Of a stretch of 64,000 bases of DNA, positions 19,330 through 28,121 are shown in pieces. The notes below the pieces were generated by a model. It had not been told where the DNA came from and searched no databases. It was given only the letters and a program-made list of their open reading frames with translations. The DNA comes from JAGQOZ01 sp041399205 (GTDB taxonomy: Bacteria > Planctomycetota > Planctomycetia > Pirellulales > Pirellulaceae): assembly GCA_041399205.1 (NCBI GenBank), contig JAWKTK010000018.1:140220-204219 (forward strand), written 5' to 3'. A program made the position numbers and the translations under genes. Position 1 is the stretch's first letter, and each line of letters begins with the position of its first letter.

Positions 19330-20586
19330 TTAAAAACGTTTGATGATCACAACCGAATTAATGCCCAACATACCAAACGAATTGTTCAGTACATAATCAA
19401 CTTTGCTCAATTCTTTTGGCTGATTGATCACTAAGCCATTGAGTTCACATTCGGGATCTAGGTTTTCCACGTTGATGGTGGCATGGCAGACGCCGTCTTC
19501 AAATGCCAACAGATTTCCCGCTAATTCCAGCGCCCCGGCCGCTCCCATAGAATGGCCGATGAAACTTTTTGTATTGTTAAAGCACGTCTTTTCCGAATTT
19601 TGAAAAACCCTTCGCAACGCGGAACATTCTTGGGCGTCACCGCTGCTGGTGCCCGTGGCATGCGTGCTGACAATATCAATTTGTTCGGCCGACAAACCTG
19701 CTCGCTTCAAAGCCAATTCGACACATTCCGCTTGTCGTTCTGGATTGGGAAGGACGAAATCAGTGGCGTCCGTATTCATAGCGTAACCAACCAGTTCGCC
19801 ATAAATCTTGGCATTGCGAGCCTTCGCGTCCGAAAGCCGTTCGAGCACATACATGCAGCCGCCTTCGGACACCACAATTCCCGAACGATCTAGGTCAAAC
19901 GGCCGAGAAGCCTTTGTCGCGTCTTCATGTTCAGCCAACGCACCTTGGCTACGGAAGCTGGCAAAAATCCCAAACGTGTGAATGCTTTCGGAAACACCGC
20001 CGGCCAGTGCCAAGTCACATTCATTCAGACGCAACATCTGAGCGCCTTGAATCAGGCCTGCGTTGCCAGCGGCACACGCAGCGCCGATGGTGTAATGAGG
20101 CCCGGTGATGCCTAGGTTTAAGGCTACTTCGCCAGCCGGATTGTTGGCAACGGTTCTGGGATTGTGGTGGTGAGACCAATAAGCGGTATCGTAGTCGTAC
20201 GCTTTGATTTCGTAGATTTCGTTTTCGGTTTCCACATTGCCGTGTTCGGTCACGCCCACGTAAATACCGACTCGCGACTTATCTGTGTTTTCCCAATCCA
20301 CGCCGCTGTTGGCGATGGCTTCGTTGGTCGAATAAACGCCTACCGAACCGGCTCGCGTTCCTCGGCGCAAATCTTTTCGACTCTGATACTTTCGCACGTC
20401 AAAGTCGCAGATCCCGGCAAACGTCTTACCAACATACCGAATTTCATACGGCTGCACGCCGCTGCGACCTTCCAGCAAATTCGTTCGATAGCTGGCTAAA
20501 TCGTTCCCATTAGGCGCAGTCAAACCGATGCCAGTGATCACAATTCGCTGGCTATCGGGCAACGGGGCTGTGGACGACGCAATCAT
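19330..20586 (-). CDS. Beta-ketoacyl-ACP synthase (FabF/KAS II type)
   Basis: 418-residue condensing enzyme with an intact active site: Cys171 in GAACAAGNAG, His309 in STHATGTSSGD, Lys340 and His345 in NTKSFIGHSMGAAGA. It would extend acyl chains on the adjacent ACP. It is the second gene of the operon, 33 bases after the OleD-like reductase and 55 bases before the ACP. Divergence from housekeeping FabF and its setting next to desaturases suggest a secondary lipid or polyene pathway. Confidence 0.92.
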   Translation of the reverse strand: MIASSTAPLPDSQRIVITGIGLTAPNGNDLASYRTNLLEGRSGVQPYEIRYVGKTFAGICDFDVRKYQSRKDLRRGTRAGSVGVYSTNEAIANSGVDWENTDKSRVGIYVGVTEHGNVETENEIYEIKAYDYDTAYWSHHHNPRTVANNPAGEVALNLGITGPHYTIGAACAAGNAGLIQGAQMLRLNECDLALAGGVSESIHTFGIFASFRSQGALAEHEDATKASRPFDLDRSGIVVSEGGCMYVLERLSDAKARNAKIYGELVGYAMNTDATDFVLPNPERQAECVELALKRAGLSAEQIDIVSTHATGTSSGDAQECSALRRVFQNSEKTCFNNTKSFIGHSMGAAGALELAGNLLAFEDGVCHATINVENLDPECELNGLVINQPKELSKVDYVLNNSFGMLGINSVVIIKRF

Positions 20587-20619
20587 GGGTATCTCTGTTC
20601 CAAATTCAAACCGTTGAAG

Positions 20620-21612
20620 CTACCCATTTGACCAGGAATTGACAAGACGCCGCATCCCTTCCTGCGTGGAAATCTGGGGCACGTAGCCAAAATCGCAGCG
20701 AGCTCGCTGGATGTCAAAATAGTGCGAAGTGGCAAGCTGTGCAGCAAGAAAACGTGTCATTCGAGGTTCGCTGGACCAACCAAGAAGTTGGTATACCACC
20801 TCCATGCCGTGTCCCATGTGCCACGCCGCTTCTTTCGAAATTTTCTTTGAAACGGGCTTCAAGTCGGCTCGAACCAAGATCTCGTTAATCCAATCCCAGC
20901 AATTCACGGGTTCGCCCTGGCTAATAAAGTAGTTTTGCCCACACGTGTTGGATCCCGGTTTCAGCGAATCAGCCGCCAACAGATGGGCATCTGCGGCATT
21001 TTCCACATAGACGATATCCACCAAATTCTTGCCATCACCCACGATACGGAGCTTTCCGTCCTTGGCTCGCTGCAGCAACCGCGGAATCAGATGGTTGTCT
21101 CGAGGCCCCCAAATCAGATGCGGGCGTAGCGAACACGTTAGCAGCCCATCTTGGCCGTTCGCCGCGATGACCAACTGCTCTGCGAGTGCTTTGGTGTGCG
21201 AATAGTGGCACAACCATTTCTTGGGATATTCCGCAGATTCGTCCACGCCACACTGATCCGTGCCATCAAACGTGACACTAGGGCTACTTGTGAAAACCAA
21301 TTTGGGCACTCGATGATGCCAACACGCGTCGATCACATTTTTGGTGCCTTGCGTATTGATACTGTGAAAATGCTCCCAGGGCCCCCAGATTCCGGCCACC
21401 GCCGCAGTATGGAACACGCAATCAATATCTTCGCACGCAGCATAGACCGTCTGCGCATCCCGAATGTCACCTCGGCGAACTTCGACCCCCAGTTTTTCCA
21501 AACCAGCGTACGAACCTCGCGCCAACGTGCGAACCGCATCGCCTCGGGCTACCAGCTTTTCGACAATGTATTCGCCCAAGAACCCGCCGGCTCCGGTTAC
21601 CAAACACCGCAT
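20620..21612 (-). CDS. NAD(P)-dependent 3-beta-hydroxysteroid dehydrogenase/epimerase-type reductase, OleD-like
   Basis: 330-residue extended short-chain dehydrogenase. The Rossmann motif is TGAGGFLG at residues 6-13; the catalytic set is Ser near 110, Tyr137 and Lys141 (YSHTK). Segments such as AAVAGIWGPWE, FTSSPSV, LRPHLIWGPRDN and TRFLAAQLATSHYFD resemble OleD, the 2-alkyl-3-oxoalkanoate reductase of long-chain olefin synthesis, as I recall that family. OleA, OleB and OleC are not in the window, so an olefin pathway is not supported; it more likely reduces a keto intermediate made by the neighbouring ketosynthase. First gene of the operon; its promoter should lie in 21613-21870. Confidence 0.82.
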   Translation of the reverse strand: MRCLVTGAGGFLGEYIVEKLVARGDAVRTLARGSYAGLEKLGVEVRRGDIRDAQTVYAACEDIDCVFHTAAVAGIWGPWEHFHSINTQGTKNVIDACWHHRVPKLVFTSSPSVTFDGTDQCGVDESAEYPKKWLCHYSHTKALAEQLVIAANGQDGLLTCSLRPHLIWGPRDNHLIPRLLQRAKDGKLRIVGDGKNLVDIVYVENAADAHLLAADSLKPGSNTCGQNYFISQGEPVNCWDWINEILVRADLKPVSKKISKEAAWHMGHGMEVVYQLLGWSSEPRMTRFLAAQLATSHYFDIQRARCDFGYVPQISTQEGMRRLVNSWSNG

Positions 21613-21871
21613 CGAGCGTCACTCCTGTTCAACTTGCTTTTTGTGAAATCGTATCGCCTTGGCACTCGGTTTGTCAGTAGGTCTTGGCGCGGGAACGAGT
21701 TTCCTTCGGGCGAAGTGACGAATTCACGTGCCGGCACGCTGCTTGACCCGTAGACCTTTTGTTTCTGCTAGAATCGGACGTGTTGTCCGGGAAATCGATC
21801 GTCCGTCCAATTTCGAATCACACACTTTTCTTGCCTGAGTCATGCCCGCCTGGGGATGCGAGCGATGTTGC

Positions 21872-22891
21872 ATGAAGATCCTGTTTTTTGATGATTATCA
21901 GCTGAGCGAAGAAATTGGCTCGGGTACCGTCGGCACCATCTACCGTGCAGTGTGCAAAGAGACCGGCGAAGTCTTTGCCCTGAAGATTCTTTCCAGTTCC
22001 GTCACCAACAAAGAAATTGTGGTGACTCGCTTTGAACGAGAGATGGTGATTCTGGCTCGGCTGAATCACCCGAACATTGTTCGCTATTACGGCGGTGGCA
22101 AGCACCAAGGAAAATTGTTCTATGTCATGGAACTGGTGGAAGGCGGGACACTGAAGGATTTGCTGGCGGTCAGCGGTAGCTTTTCGTGGCAAGAAACAGC
22201 CGAATGTGGAAGACAGTTGGCCGCTGCCTTACAACATGGCCACAACCACGGTGTGATTCATCGAGACCTGAAGCCCGGCAACGTTTTTCTGCGACCGGAC
22301 GGACAAGTGAAATTGGGTGACTTCGGGATTGCTCGAGACCTGACGCAGCAAGACATTACCGACGCCGGGCTGACGGTGGGAACATACGCATACATGGCGC
22401 CCGAAGTGGTTCGCGGAGAACGAGCGATCACGGGCCAGGTCGACTTGTATGCTTTGGGGTGCGTGTTGTTCGAAATGATGGCCGGCCGCACGCCGTTTGT
22501 TGGCGACAACTTCGCTCAGATTTTCGAACAACATCTGAACCAGCAGCCCGCAACCTTGGCCGAACTGGGAATTCCCTGTCCTGGCGAATTAGACGATTTG
22601 ATCCAGTCGCTATTGGCAAAGTCGCCGGAAGATCGGCCGTTTAACGCTCGTAGTGTTCAAGGCATTCTGGGCGAATTGGTGTCGCAAGCCGCCGCAGAAC
22701 GGCCGACTGATGATCGCCCTGCCGCAGAAGTGCGACCACCTTCCGATCGGTCTTCACCGCAAGCCATGTTGGCCCAGCGAATTCAGCGTCGGGATCTTGG
22801 GCAACGCGACGTTTCGTGGCGCGCCATCCTGGCCTTGACTATTGTCCTGGCCGTCATTATCGGCGTCGTATTGGTTGCTCAGCCGCGATAA
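21872..22891 (+). CDS. Serine/threonine protein kinase with C-terminal membrane anchor
   Basis: Hanks-type kinase of about 339 residues. Gly-rich loop IGSGTVGTIYRA, catalytic Lys38 (FALKIL), HRDLKPGNVFL with Asp132, DFG at 150-152 and APE at about 176-178 are all present, so it should be active. After the kinase domain (about 10-260) comes a Pro/Asp/Arg-rich linker, then a single hydrophobic helix near 318-337 and almost no extracytoplasmic part, so it has no sensor domain such as PASTA. ATG at 21872 is preferred; an ATG 10 codons earlier adds a short Cys-rich extension. It is divergent from the lipid operon, and no dedicated substrate is adjacent. Confidence 0.92.
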   Translation: MKILFFDDYQLSEEIGSGTVGTIYRAVCKETGEVFALKILSSSVTNKEIVVTRFEREMVILARLNHPNIVRYYGGGKHQGKLFYVMELVEGGTLKDLLAVSGSFSWQETAECGRQLAAALQHGHNHGVIHRDLKPGNVFLRPDGQVKLGDFGIARDLTQQDITDAGLTVGTYAYMAPEVVRGERAITGQVDLYALGCVLFEMMAGRTPFVGDNFAQIFEQHLNQQPATLAELGIPCPGELDDLIQSLLAKSPEDRPFNARSVQGILGELVSQAAAERPTDDRPAAEVRPPSDRSSPQAMLAQRIQRRDLGQRDVSWRAILALTIVLAVIIGVVLVAQPR

Positions 22892-23025
22892 GTTCTGTTC
22901 GGTATGCTGAGTGCTGGGCGAGGGTTTCCTTTGCTGCGGCAACTGATTAGGATGATGTTCCTGCGCCGTATTCGGATGGTTCGAACGGCCAAAGGAATCG
23001 ATCAGGAATTTGAGGATGTACCGGC

Positions 23026-23403
23026 ATGAGCGATGCAACGGTTCGCGGAAAAATACATTTGATTGAAGAGACCAAAACCTACGGCCAAAATGGCTTTCGG
23101 AAACGTTTGGTGGTCATCGAACAGGAAAATGGCCGGTTCACCAATTACGTTCCGTTGGAGTTCACGCAGGACAATTGCGACAAGGCCGATTCACTTAGCT
23201 TGGGCGAAGAAGTCGAATTTTCGTATCGTCTGAACGGTCGCAAATGGCAGAAAGATCCCAGCAGCGAAGTGAAATTCTTCCTCAATGCAGAAGCCTTTTC
23301 CGTCAAGAAGCTGGGTGCCGGTGGCGGAGCCGAGGCCGATTCTGGCGACGTCAACGCGCAGTTTGCCGAAGCCGAATACAGTGACGAAGATATCCCGTTC
23401 TAA
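23026..23403 (+). CDS. DUF3127 (OB-fold-like) protein with an SSB-like C-terminal tip
   Basis: 125-residue protein. The first 90 residues (GKIHLIEETKTYGQNGFRKR, FTNYVPLEFTQDNCD, LNGRKWQ) match DUF3127, a family of small nucleic-acid-binding-like OB folds. A Gly/Ala/Asp-rich linker follows, ending in DEDIPF. That end closely resembles the acidic tip of single-stranded DNA-binding protein (DDDIPF), which recruits repair and replication enzymes. The tip strengthens the case for a DNA-binding role, by inference. It lies 130 bases after the kinase on the same strand. A hairpin-repeat cluster follows. Confidence 0.82.
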   Translation: MSDATVRGKIHLIEETKTYGQNGFRKRLVVIEQENGRFTNYVPLEFTQDNCDKADSLSLGEEVEFSYRLNGRKWQKDPSSEVKFFLNAEAFSVKKLGAGGGAEADSGDVNAQFAEAEYSDEDIPF

Positions 23404-23497
23404 TTCGACTTGCTGCTAGACACGGTATCGCCATACGCCTGAGGCGTCCCCGTGGCGTCGAAGTTTTCCAGCTCGCCAAGTCCTAGCCCAACGCGTC

Positions 23498-23731
23498 CGT
23501 TTTGAAGTTGCGAGTTCGCGTTTTTTGGTCGGAATTTCTTAGCCCGAAGCGTCAGCGAGGAAAAATCTAGCCCGAAGCGTGAGCGAGGAAAAATCTGCCC
23601 AGCGTAGCGAGGAAAATCGGCCGAAGCGTTAGCGAGGAAAAATCCTAGCCCGAAGCGTGAGCGAGGGACCGCAAAAACACTCCGTTTTCCCTCACTTACG
23701 TTTCGGGCTATGAAAAATCGCAATTTCAAAA
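23498..23731. repeat. Cluster of TAGCCCGAAGCG hairpin (REP-like) repeats
   Basis: Four or five head-to-tail copies of TAGCCCGAAGCGTGAGCGAGG (variants with AGCGTCAGCG, AGCGTTAGCG) run from about 23540 to 23668. A reverse copy, CCCTCACTTACGTTTCGGGC, closes the cluster at about 23689-23711. The outer edges are GTTTTGAAGTTGCGAG (23504) and AATCGCAATTTCAAAAC (23716), inverted with respect to each other. Same family as the repeats at 38096 and 48996. Confidence 0.8.
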
Positions 23732-23773
23732 CTTCCACGGGGAATACATTCTCGCTGCGGCACCGGGCAAACC

Positions 23774-25082
23774 CTAATCGGCCGAATTCATGCCCCACTT
23801 GGGCAGATGAAACATGCATCCTGGCCGACTGTGATACAGGTCGGCCAGCCGCCTGTTCACGGTAGCGGTCAATGTCGCATCGACTTCGATTGCTTGTTGG
23901 TAATAATGTTCAGCCTCCAGCGGATGCACCGCCATTTCATGGTGCAGGCCTATTGGTACAGCAGGAATCCCTTGCCTTCGGGCCATTCCTCCATGGCTTG
24001 TTTCAATACGGCAGGCACCTCGTTTCGCCGATCAGATCGCCGCAGATTATTTGCATAGCGTTCATACAGCATTTGCAAGACATTGGTCGAATTCGTTCGA
24101 TCTGGTTCGGCCAGCACCAATTCAATGGACTGTTTGAACGAATCCGCTGCCAACGGATATTCGCCTGCCTGTTCGTAACAAAACCCGACTACTCGAACGC
24201 CTCGGCATGATCCTTCAGCAGGCCCGCACCTTCTAACAGCTGAATTGCCGCTGCGTAGTCCTGAAAAAAATAGTAATCATACGCCAGCGAAATAATCTGC
24301 TCCGTGGTGGTTGGCGGGTTGGTTTGGGCATCGGCCAACGTCTGCTGCAATTGGACCAGCGATTGCGCCAACTGATTTGCCGTTTGCGGAAGGTTTTGCT
24401 TGGCGGATGCCCACGGGTCGGGTTGGTTGGCAACGGTGGTGGCCAAATTCTTAGTAGGACCCAACGCCAATAAACGAGTTGCCACTTCCCAGGCCGTGCG
24501 TTTTTGCGAATTTCGCATGGCGTTTTGCAGCACCGTAAACTGTCGGCCCATTTCGTAATCACCGTAGGCCAGCGGAGCGAAGACCAACAAGCTGATCGCA
24601 ATTAGAAAATCAAGTGATCGCGGGCCATCCGCATTGCTTTCAGACGAAGCGATACCGTCGGCACGCAGTAATCGAGCCAACCAGACCCACGCGAATTGCA
24701 ACAGCAAGATCCAGATGATGCGAATGACATGTCGTTCCACCAAATCCACATCGGGCTCGGTGTTTCCACCTGTCAGTATCGGTCCCCACTGAACCGTCAC
24801 CAATGCCGCGACCAGCCCCAGCATGGCAAAAACGGCTTTACTGACCCATGTCTTAGGACGAACCACTTTTTCCATTGCAGCAGACGCCAGCCAACAGAAC
24901 GGAAATGCCATTGCCAAATAGGCCAACACAATACGGTTGAGTCCGAAAGGAATCACGGCAGCCGGGAATACGTTTAGCTGAATCATTCCAGCCAACGCCA
25001 GCGACCACCACGGCACGATGAACGCCAACACCAGCGTCGCCAAGAATCCCAGACGATTCGACAAGGTCGGTCGTGAATTCAT
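23774..25082 (-). CDS. Membrane protein with C-terminal TPR-like domain, split by two frameshifts
   Basis: The longest open part (25082 to 24189, 297 residues) has about five membrane helices in its first 180 residues, then a soluble helical domain (YDYYFFQDYAAAIQLLEGAG). The TPR-like domain continues in other frames: VVGFCYEQAGEYPLAADSFK after an indel near 24188, and HHEMAVHPLEAEHYYQQAIE after another near 23970. It ends at 23774 with FHLPKWGMNSAD. The first break is explained by one missing base after DHAEAFE. Function unknown; such proteins are common in planctomycetes. It follows the polytopic membrane protein at 25093 by only 10 bases, so they are co-transcribed. Confidence 0.75.
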
Positions 25083-25092
25083 GGCATGCTCC

Positions 25093-26106
25093 TTACCCGG
25101 CTGTCGTCACAGAACGATCAACGCCCAAGGATTGGGCCGTTTCGGAACGTCGTAATTTCCAAATCATGCCGTCATAGCCGTAGTGTAAATAGGCCGCCCA
25201 CAAATTTGCAGCCGCAAACCACTGCCAGCCTGCGGAATCCAAATAGACCGCTAGAAATCCTACAAACAGCATGAACACGGCCATAAAACGCAGCCAGTAT
25301 TTGGCCATTGTCTGAAACAAAGCCGGTGTGCCATGGTCTTTCCGTCGCCGAGCGTAGTAGGTCAAGATGGCCATATACTCCACCGAATGAAAACCGGCAG
25401 AAGCGACTGTTAACGGAATCAGCAACTGGAGATTGCCCGACCGACATGCCATTAACACGGCTGTGTACATGGCAAACACGTTCAGCAAATACAGAACCTT
25501 GCCCAGCTTTTTATGCGGCGAAGAAAACAATTCCATCACCACCAGCGACGCAGGCAGCGCGGCAACCACCAAATCCAAGATCAGGATCACTGAAGTCATT
25601 TGAGGTCGAAGTTCCAGCCATCCCAAAAACGCTCCGCCGGTTCGCAGAAATACGTACGTGACAAAAATGCGTAGCGAATTCAATTCCAACCAGCGATGGC
25701 CGTTGTCCGACTTGCGCGAATAGATGCGCAGAATCCCGCCGTGCTGAGCACCAAAGTGCCACGCATTCCACACAAAGTCGATGGCGGCCAAGCAGACCAG
25801 CGATTTCCCTTGGATGCCCCACACCAAGCCAATAAACGCGGCGAATCCAATGGCCATAATCACAAACCATTTGGACCTGTCACCTCGCCGGTCCGGATCG
25901 GTCGCCACCAGAAACAGAGTGATCCAGCGATGCGGCGTGGTGATGAAATAGACCTGCCAAAAGGTCAGCGTCGTATCCTGCGTGTCCTTCAGTTCCCACT
26001 GCGGCCAAAACGCGACGATGATCCACCAAATGTTGATGAAGAAGAATAAATCAAAAACGGGCGAAACGATCCAAGAAGATTGGTCGTTCGCCCGTGACTG
26101 ATTCAT
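25093..26106 (-). CDS. Conserved polytopic membrane protein of unknown function
   Basis: 337 residues with about eight to nine hydrophobic segments. Conserved-looking polar motifs sit inside or beside helices: TTPHRWITLFL near residue 57, WNAWHFGAQHGGILRIY near 115, SAGFHSVEYMAILTYYARRRK near 237, and LHYGYDGMIWK near the C-terminus. The repeated intramembrane histidines recall membrane-bound oxygenases or cofactor-binding proteins such as the Brp/Blh type, but I cannot assign the family. It is upstream of and nearly abutting the TPR membrane protein gene. Confidence 0.72.
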   Translation of the reverse strand: MNQSRANDQSSWIVSPVFDLFFFINIWWIIVAFWPQWELKDTQDTTLTFWQVYFITTPHRWITLFLVATDPDRRGDRSKWFVIMAIGFAAFIGLVWGIQGKSLVCLAAIDFVWNAWHFGAQHGGILRIYSRKSDNGHRWLELNSLRIFVTYVFLRTGGAFLGWLELRPQMTSVILILDLVVAALPASLVVMELFSSPHKKLGKVLYLLNVFAMYTAVLMACRSGNLQLLIPLTVASAGFHSVEYMAILTYYARRRKDHGTPALFQTMAKYWLRFMAVFMLFVGFLAVYLDSAGWQWFAAANLWAAYLHYGYDGMIWKLRRSETAQSLGVDRSVTTAG

Positions 26107-26175
26107 CGAATAATTCGCCTATGCTTAGCAACCAGCTTACCGCTGCCAGGGACCCTGCCTACGTCACGCTTCGGC

Positions 26176-26568
26176 CTATTTGACCGGCGTGTCTTTTAGT
26201 TTCCAAGCATCGCCCTCTTTTACGGCCGTCCAAGGTTTCTCGGTCTTGGAATCATTTTCGCCCGTGACGACTACCGTAAACGACGCTGTTGTACCAGAGA
26301 CTTCAATTTGCTGGTCTTTGATAAAGTAGAATCCCTTGCTGATGTCGCGTTGCTGGGCTGCGGTGGGCTGCGCGTCTTTCGCATACAACTCCCGCAATTC
26401 CTGCAATGAACGAGACATATCGGCAACTTGGCCGACCAGATTTGCAATTGCCAGCTGATCTTCGTCCAGTCCTTCGTTCACATCAATGGGGCCGCCGCCG
26501 CAACCAACGGAAACTGCCAAGATCAATGCTGCCAACCACCACATGCCAATTCGATGAATTCGTGCCAT
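26176..26568 (-). CDS. Small predicted lipoprotein
   Basis: About 130 residues. The signal sequence MARIHRIGMWWLAALILAVS ends in the lipobox-like VGC with Cys at about 23, followed by GGG. The mature part is acidic and helical at first (DQLAIANLVGQVADMSRSL), then beta-rich (GTTASFTVVVTGENDSK, WTAVKEGDAWKLKDTPVK). ATG at 26568 fits the signal peptide; the longer frame from 26619 overlaps the hairpin upstream. It lies downstream of the DUF1559 gene on the same strand; small lipoproteins often accompany DUF1559 genes in planctomycetes. Function unknown. Confidence 0.8.
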   Translation of the reverse strand: MARIHRIGMWWLAALILAVSVGCGGGPIDVNEGLDEDQLAIANLVGQVADMSRSLQELRELYAKDAQPTAAQQRDISKGFYFIKDQQIEVSGTTASFTVVVTGENDSKTEKPWTAVKEGDAWKLKDTPVK

Positions 26569-26583
26569 TTTTCTAATCCTTAA

Positions 26584-26626
26584 ATAAAAGGGTCCCAAGT
26601 GCCACTCGAACAGCCGCACTTGGGAC
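26584..26626 (-). terminator. Intrinsic terminator after the DUF1559 gene
   Basis: Perfect 11 bp stem GTCCCAAGTGC / GCACTTGGGAC (26592-26602 and 26616-26626). On the minus strand it is followed by CCTTTTATTTA. It lies 32 bases after the DUF1559 stop and 16 bases before the lipoprotein start, so it could end the first message or modulate read-through into the lipoprotein. Confidence 0.75.
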
Positions 26627-26657
26627 GATGAGTCAACCGATTCTAGGTTCGCCGAAG

Positions 26658-27872
26658 TTAGTTGTCTTCGGTACGAGGCTCAGCCGGTCCACCTGCACGA
26701 GTGGCCAATGCCTGCCAAACACCTCGATCGATACCGTCTGGATAGAATCCTACCGAACCATCCGCACGTCCGGCAACCACCCCACCCGGATGCTGACTTC
26801 GAGCTGCAGCCCAGGTTTCGGCTCCAGAAAAGGAACCGTCACGTTTGAGTGTGCAACGCAACGCACTATCCGCACCGCCCGGTAACTCAATCGCGTCCTG
26901 TTCACAGCCGTTGATCGTGTCTGGACCGGCCGGACCTTTAACCACAAGGTTATCAAGACCACCTGCAGCGCCACCAACACCATTGTAGTTTGGCGTGGTG
27001 AAATGGCTGTAGGTACTACCGCCCATCGAAGGAGTGGTCCAAACGCCTCGGATGTCATCCGAATACTGCGGAGATTCACCAACGCCGTCCACGGTCAGAA
27101 CTTCACTGCAGACGATCGTCTTGGAAACGCCGTCACGAACTTTGCTGAGCTTGGTACCTTTACCATGAGCGAACTTGAACATACCTTTCGCTCGGTCATC
27201 GTTTTCTCGTGCCGCTCGGTCACCGAAACGATCCTTCATGTTGGGAATCATAACAACAGTGACGATACCTCGGCTCAATTTAGCGATTGGAAGTTCATCT
27301 GCCGGGAGCTGCTGATCCACCATGGAGTTCTTTTCCACTGAATAGTTGTAGTAGCCAGCTCCCAGCGCAGCCACGTAGTTGCCTTTGGATAGGTTTTCAT
27401 GTCGAGTAATGCTGGACTGATGGATCTTGTTGGGCGTAGGTGCACTAGGGCAGACCATGAAGTCCGGCGTGTAGTTACCTACTTGCCAGTTGCCGTGTTC
27501 ACAGTCATCACACGCCGCCCATTCATTCTCCATGCATTGAACGGTGTTCTGATACAGCGTTTGTTCTTCCATGAAGCCCAGGATCTGCATTGCCCAGTTG
27601 GGACCATGGCAGGTTAGACCGTTTTGCGTACCCGTAGAACTCCAAGCTCGTTCCGAGCAAGCGGGAATGGCTGGCGGGAAGCTCTGGTAGGTACTTTCGT
27701 AGTTCACCATCGCCAAGGCAATCTGCTTGACTTTGTTGATGCACTGAGTTCGACGAGCTGCTTCGCGAGCCGCATTGATCGCCGGCAACAGCAGCAAAAC
27801 CAGAATTGCGATAATGGCGATTACCACCAGCAATTCCACAAGTGTAAAACCTTTTCGAGAACGATTTCTCAT
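26658..27872 (-). CDS. DUF1559 protein with type IV pilin-like N-terminus
   Basis: 404-residue protein. Its start, RKGFTLVELLVVIAIIAILV, is a class III (prepilin) signal with cleavage expected before Phe and methylation at that residue. The DUF1559 domain follows (AINAAREAARRTQCINKVKQ, NYESTYQSFPPA) and ends with HPGGVVAGRADGSVGFYPDG, the usual H-x-G-G-x-x-x-x-x-x-D-G-S-V end of the family. These proteins are massively expanded in planctomycetes and are thought to form pseudopilin-like surface or secretion structures. ATG at 27872 has a GGAGAGGGAG ribosome site; the longer upstream frame is not coding. Confidence 0.93.
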   Translation of the reverse strand: MRNRSRKGFTLVELLVVIAIIAILVLLLLPAINAAREAARRTQCINKVKQIALAMVNYESTYQSFPPAIPACSERAWSSTGTQNGLTCHGPNWAMQILGFMEEQTLYQNTVQCMENEWAACDDCEHGNWQVGNYTPDFMVCPSAPTPNKIHQSSITRHENLSKGNYVAALGAGYYNYSVEKNSMVDQQLPADELPIAKLSRGIVTVVMIPNMKDRFGDRAARENDDRAKGMFKFAHGKGTKLSKVRDGVSKTIVCSEVLTVDGVGESPQYSDDIRGVWTTPSMGGSTYSHFTTPNYNGVGGAAGGLDNLVVKGPAGPDTINGCEQDAIELPGGADSALRCTLKRDGSFSGAETWAAARSQHPGGVVAGRADGSVGFYPDGIDRGVWQALATRAGGPAEPRTEDN

Positions 27873-28121
27873 GTACTCTCCCTCTCCTGCGTGTGAATGG
27901 GGGACTGAAACAAATGACCTTCTACATATATTAACGAAACAGTCTGTCACAAAATTTTTTGCGAACCAGATATTAACACGCGAAATGACGCAAAGCAAGG
28001 ATTTAAAACGACTTAACTCGTTACGCTGGAAGCATTTGACGATCTAATCTGACCCTGCCCGCCCTAAATTCCCTGCATTCTGCACGGTTTAAATTACAAA
28101 GAGTGCGGATTATGGGTCGCC

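Noticed and set aside
20620..21612. Olefin (OleABCD) pathway
   Set aside because: Only an OleD-like reductase is present; OleA, OleB and OleC are not seen, and the neighbours are KS/ACP/desaturase genes.
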